Under the pieces are notes generated by a model. That model made no database searches and was not told the DNA's origin. It was given only the letters and a program-made list of their open reading frames with translations. Of a DNA stretch of 8,628 bases, positions 6,705-8,628 are shown in pieces. This stretch comes from an uncultured Oscillospiraceae bacterium. Lineage in GTDB: Bacteria; Bacillota; Clostridia; Oscillospirales; Oscillospiraceae. Within the stretch, counting starts at the first letter, position 1, and each line of letters opens with the position of its first letter. The stretch is taken from NCBI GenBank assembly GCA_934591725.1, contig CAKTPR010000090.1, forward strand, positions 1-8,628, in the 5' to 3' direction. The translations under genes and the position numbers were made by a program.

Positions 6705-8628
6705 TTACTGTTTCTTCTTCGTGCGCTGTCTGAGTCCGAATGCTGTCAGGCTGAGGACACCAGTAAACGACGCACACATGAGAAGGCTCCACAGGCCGAG
6801 AGCACTGTCGTCCCCGGTCTGCGGCGTTTTGCCGGTCGCGGGGATGGACTCGGTCTCATAGTAACCGCATGAGCCGCAGGTATGCATCCTTATGCCCTGC
6901 TGACTGTATGTCGGGCGCTTGATGACGACCCATTCGCCGAAGCTGTGACCCTCGGCAGAAACCGTGACCTTGCCGCAGCATGACCATTTCTGCTCATGGG
7001 TGCTCTCAGTCACCGTCCACTCCTCCCTGCCGGAGTGGTTATCGGAGTCCTTTTCGCCGTACTCAAAGGTTTCAGTCCCAGCTGCTCCGCAAACCGCGCA
7101 GGACTTATAATATACCGCCTTTGCCGTACAGGTCGCCGCAGTCTTGAGGAACTTTGCTTCCGCAGTCTCCGCCGTGAAGGTGTGCGGCATGGGCTCGCCG
7201 TGCTCGAAAGTCTCAGTTCCTGCTGCTCCGCAAACCGCGCAGGACTTATAGTACACCGCCTTTGCCATGCAGGTCGCAGCGGTCTTGAGGTACTTTGCGT
7301 CGGTGTTCTCCGCTGTGAAGCTGTGCGGTATGAGTTCTCCATATTCCTTGCCGCAGATATCGCAGACGGCCCTTGCCGTGCAGGTGGCCGTACCGCCGGC
7401 GTGCTCTGTCAGCTTTTTGCAGCAGGTATCACACAGGTGGTCGTTATCATTGTCGGCGCATTCGCTGAGCTGCTTACCGCAGACATCGCACTTATGGTCG
7501 TTGTTATTGTCCGCACAGGTGCCAAGAAGGTGGTAACAGGCATCGCACCTGTGATCCTTGTCATTGTCAGCATGGAGCACCTTGCTGTCTACGCCTTTGC
7601 ATCCGGAACATTCATGCCAATGATATGTATTGTCGCACTTCCAGTCACTGCCAAAGATATGGCCGCCAAGCTCGCCGTACTCCGTTTTGCATTTTTCGCA
7701 GACCGCTCTCTCCATGCAGTACGCAGATCCGCCGGAGCAGGCTTCTGTCACGGTGTGGCTCGCATTACGGGAGCAGACGCCGGTGTGCGTACCGTCATGG
7801 TTCGACGTCCAATTACCATAGTCATGACCGGCGGTGTTTTCCGCGGTAAAGGTTTCGGTTTTGATGATCTCGCCGCACGAGCATGACATGTAATAGACCG
7901 CGTTTTCCGTGCAGGTCGCAGCTTTTGCCAGTGCCTCAGGCTTCTGCTCCCGCACAGGCGAATGGCCGGTCTCCTGCTTCCAGCGCGCATATACGGTGTG
8001 ATCGGTCGTCTGCGTTATCGTAGTTGCTTGGGAAATCGCGCTGCCGCCAGTCTCTGCGGTGTACCAGGAGGTGAAGCTGTACCCATGCCGGGTGGGCTTC
8101 GGGAGATCGTACCAAGACCCATACGTGCGCGTCACGGTACTGCTTTCGCCATCCGGCAGTGTGCCGCTGCCCAGCTCAAGCGTTATGGTGATGGTCTTTG
8201 GAATTATCTTGCCGTGCAGATCCACCCGATTGCCGGTGACGGTGAGCTGCGAGATATCCGCTACCCTATCTGTATCTGCGAAGCTGTATGCCTTGTACCA
8301 GCCGTCCAGCTCGTTTCCGGCTTCATCCAAGCCCGTGAACATACCGGCTGCCTGTAAGGCTTGGAAGATTGCGCCAAAACCCCTGAGGTCATAGTCATCC
8401 AGCGTGGTGGTGTAATCCGTCAGAATTGCACTGGTACCGTCGGTTTTATATTCCACGTCACCGTCAGGGTTATATATGTGATAGCGGATCTCGATCGTGT
8501 TTTCTGTTCTCCTGAGCTTGACCTTCAATGTCGGCTTTATCTCAGGCTGCTTGATATAGCCGCCGAGAAAGTAACCGTCGATCTTAAGCGTACCTGTGAT
8601 CGTCTGCTCCTCGATGGTATACGGGTCA
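6705..8628 (-). CDS. Cell-wall-anchored surface protein with InlB-type repeat and Cys-rich CxxC repeats (partial, N-terminus beyond window)
   Basis: The frame is open from the right edge (first full codon at 8627) to TAA at 6705-6707, giving 640 visible residues. The first ~140 residues are unrecognised. An InlB/Listeria-Bacteroides beta repeat follows (7980-8195: SWYDLPKPTRHGYSFTSWYT, then YARW). From 7913 down to 6867 there are 33 cysteines and nine CxxC pairs (CEKC, CSGC, CDAC, CDVC, CDTC, CDIC, CAVC twice, CGSC), many His, and several repeat families annotated separately. The C-terminus is a sortase signal: TPQTGD, a hydrophobic helix, then RQRTKKKQ. The protein is therefore exported and probably linked to peptidoglycan; role unknown, with adhesion or metal binding possible. 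A TTG at 8528 is in frame but has no ribosome site and the frame continues upstream, so it is not the start. The gene converges on the operon. Confidence 0.88.
   Translation of the reverse strand, partial: DPYTIEEQTITGTLKIDGYFLGGYIKQPEIKPTLKVKLRRTENTIEIRYHIYNPDGDVEYKTDGTSAILTDYTTTLDDYDLRGFGAIFQALQAAGMFTGLDEAGNELDGWYKAYSFADTDRVADISQLTVTGNRVDLHGKIIPKTITITLELGSGTLPDGESSTVTRTYGSWYDLPKPTRHGYSFTSWYTAETGGSAISQATTITQTTDHTVYARWKQETGHSPVREQKPEALAKAATCTENAVYYMSCSCGEIIKTETFTAENTAGHDYGNWTSNHDGTHTGVCSRNASHTVTEACSGGSAYCMERAVCEKCKTEYGELGGHIFGSDWKCDNTYHWHECSGCKGVDSKVLHADNDKDHRCDACYHLLGTCADNNNDHKCDVCGKQLSECADNDNDHLCDTCCKKLTEHAGGTATCTARAVCDICGKEYGELIPHSFTAENTDAKYLKTAATCMAKAVYYKSCAVCGAAGTETFEHGEPMPHTFTAETAEAKFLKTAATCTAKAVYYKSCAVCGAAGTETFEYGEKDSDNHSGREEWTVTESTHEQKWSCCGKVTVSAEGHSFGEWVVIKRPTYSQQGIRMHTCGSCGYYETESIPATGKTPQTGDDSALGLWSLLMCASFTGVLSLTAFGLRQRTKKKQ
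6708..6830 (-). other. C-terminal cell-wall sorting signal (TPQTGD, hydrophobic helix, basic tail)
   Basis: The final 41 residues are KTPQTGDDS, about 25 hydrophobic residues (ALGLWSLLMCASF onwards) and RQRTKKKQ. This is the three-part LPxTG-type sortase signal with Thr in place of the usual Leu, cut expected between T and G. PQTGD variants are frequent in Clostridia. No sortase gene is in the window. Confidence 0.85.
7044..7325 (-). repeat. Two tandem 47-residue (141-base) repeats in the surface protein
   Basis: Copies at 7185-7325 and 7044-7184 are identical at 37 of 47 residues. The core KTAATC(M/T)AKAVYYKSC and AVCGAAGTETFE is unchanged apart from one residue, and a run of 29 identical bases occurs at 7081-7109 and 7222-7250. 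This indicates a fairly recent in-gene duplication. A more divergent related segment (KAATCTENAVYYMSCSCGE, around 7860-7930) lies earlier in the protein. Confidence 0.9.
7404..7574 (-). repeat. Three tandem 19-residue (57-base) Asp/Asn-Cys repeats in the surface protein
   Basis: Units at 7518-7574, 7461-7517 and 7404-7460 encode HADNDKDHRCDACYHLLGT, CADNNNDHKCDVCGKQLSE and CADNDNDHLCDTCCKKLTE. The consensus is (C/H)ADN(D/N)xDHxCDxC with a basic or hydrophobic tail. The D-N-D-N-D run resembles calcium-binding loops of dockerin or thrombospondin type 3 repeats, and CDxC resembles zinc or disulfide pairs; no function is established by sight. Confidence 0.88.
7980..8195 (-). other. InlB B-repeat / Listeria-Bacteroides repeat domain in the surface protein
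   Basis: About 72 residues begin TITITLELGSGTLPDGES and contain YGSWYDLPKPTRHGYSFTSWY, GGSAISQATTI and HTVYARW. This matches the PF09479-type pattern (LP-x-PTR-x-GY-x-F-x-x-WYT ... GG-x-x-I ... YA-x-W), a small beta-grasp-like stalk module found in Gram-positive surface proteins. Only one copy is visible; others may lie upstream of the window. Confidence 0.8.

Noticed and set aside
7044..7574. CRISPR-like or tandem satellite array
   Set aside because: The repeats are in frame, multiples of three (57 and 141 bases), diverge at the codon level and have no spacers; they encode protein repeats.
6996..7886. Reading frame of 296 codons (+ strand) opposite the surface-protein gene
   Set aside because: Its apparent repeats are only the complement of the Cys-repeat units; the - strand frame has an InlB repeat and a sorting signal.
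8526..8528. TTG as a start of the surface protein
   Set aside because: The frame stays open to the window edge and no Shine-Dalgarno site precedes the TTG; the real start is outside the window.

Overview
The window looks like chromosomal DNA of a fairly GC-rich gut-type Firmicute, most likely a Ruminococcus-like member of the Oscillospiraceae/Clostridia. This rests on good Shine-Dalgarno sites (GGAGG type), a Gram-positive lipoprotein signal, a PQTGD-type sortase signal on a protein with an InlB-type repeat, and a two-hairpin intergenic repeat of a kind I associate with this group. The lineage is an inference; no rRNA or other marker gene is present.

Layout. Bases 2-88 are the last codons of a membrane protein that resembles the C-terminus of a ChrA-type chromate transporter. 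Bases 89-303 hold a folded palindromic repeat (124-185) and a good sigma-70-type promoter (233-261). From 304 to 6614 six genes lie head to tail on the + strand with gaps of 18, 18 and 10 bases and then two 4-base ATGA overlaps, so they form one probable operon: (1) a GT-C-fold polytopic glycosyltransferase, (2) a GtrII-type polytopic glucosyltransferase, (3) a tryptophan-rich lipoprotein, (4) an M19 membrane dipeptidase with all zinc ligands intact, (5) a DegT/DnrJ-like PLP aminotransferase and (6) a ProX/YbaK-type aminoacyl-tRNA deacylase. An 18-bp perfect stem (6654-6697) closes the operon and also serves the convergent gene on the other strand.

From 6705 to the right edge the - strand encodes the C-terminal part (640 residues visible, N-terminus outside the window) of a large surface protein. 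It has an InlB-type beta repeat, about 350 residues rich in Cys/His with nine CxxC pairs and several internal repeat families, and a cell-wall sorting signal (TPQTGD, hydrophobic segment, basic tail).

How the genes may work together. The first three operon products act at the membrane or outside it: two lipid-linked-sugar glycosyltransferases and a lipoprotein, consistent with decoration of a cell-surface glycan or protein. The last three handle amino acids, peptides or aminoacyl-tRNA in the cytoplasm. The combination is not a standard pathway I recognise. It may be a surface-glycan modification locus with an amino sugar or amino acid branch, or two functional units sharing a transcript. The most unusual items are this gene combination and the Cys-repeat surface protein. 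I saw no CRISPR array, tRNA, rRNA, transposase or phage gene.
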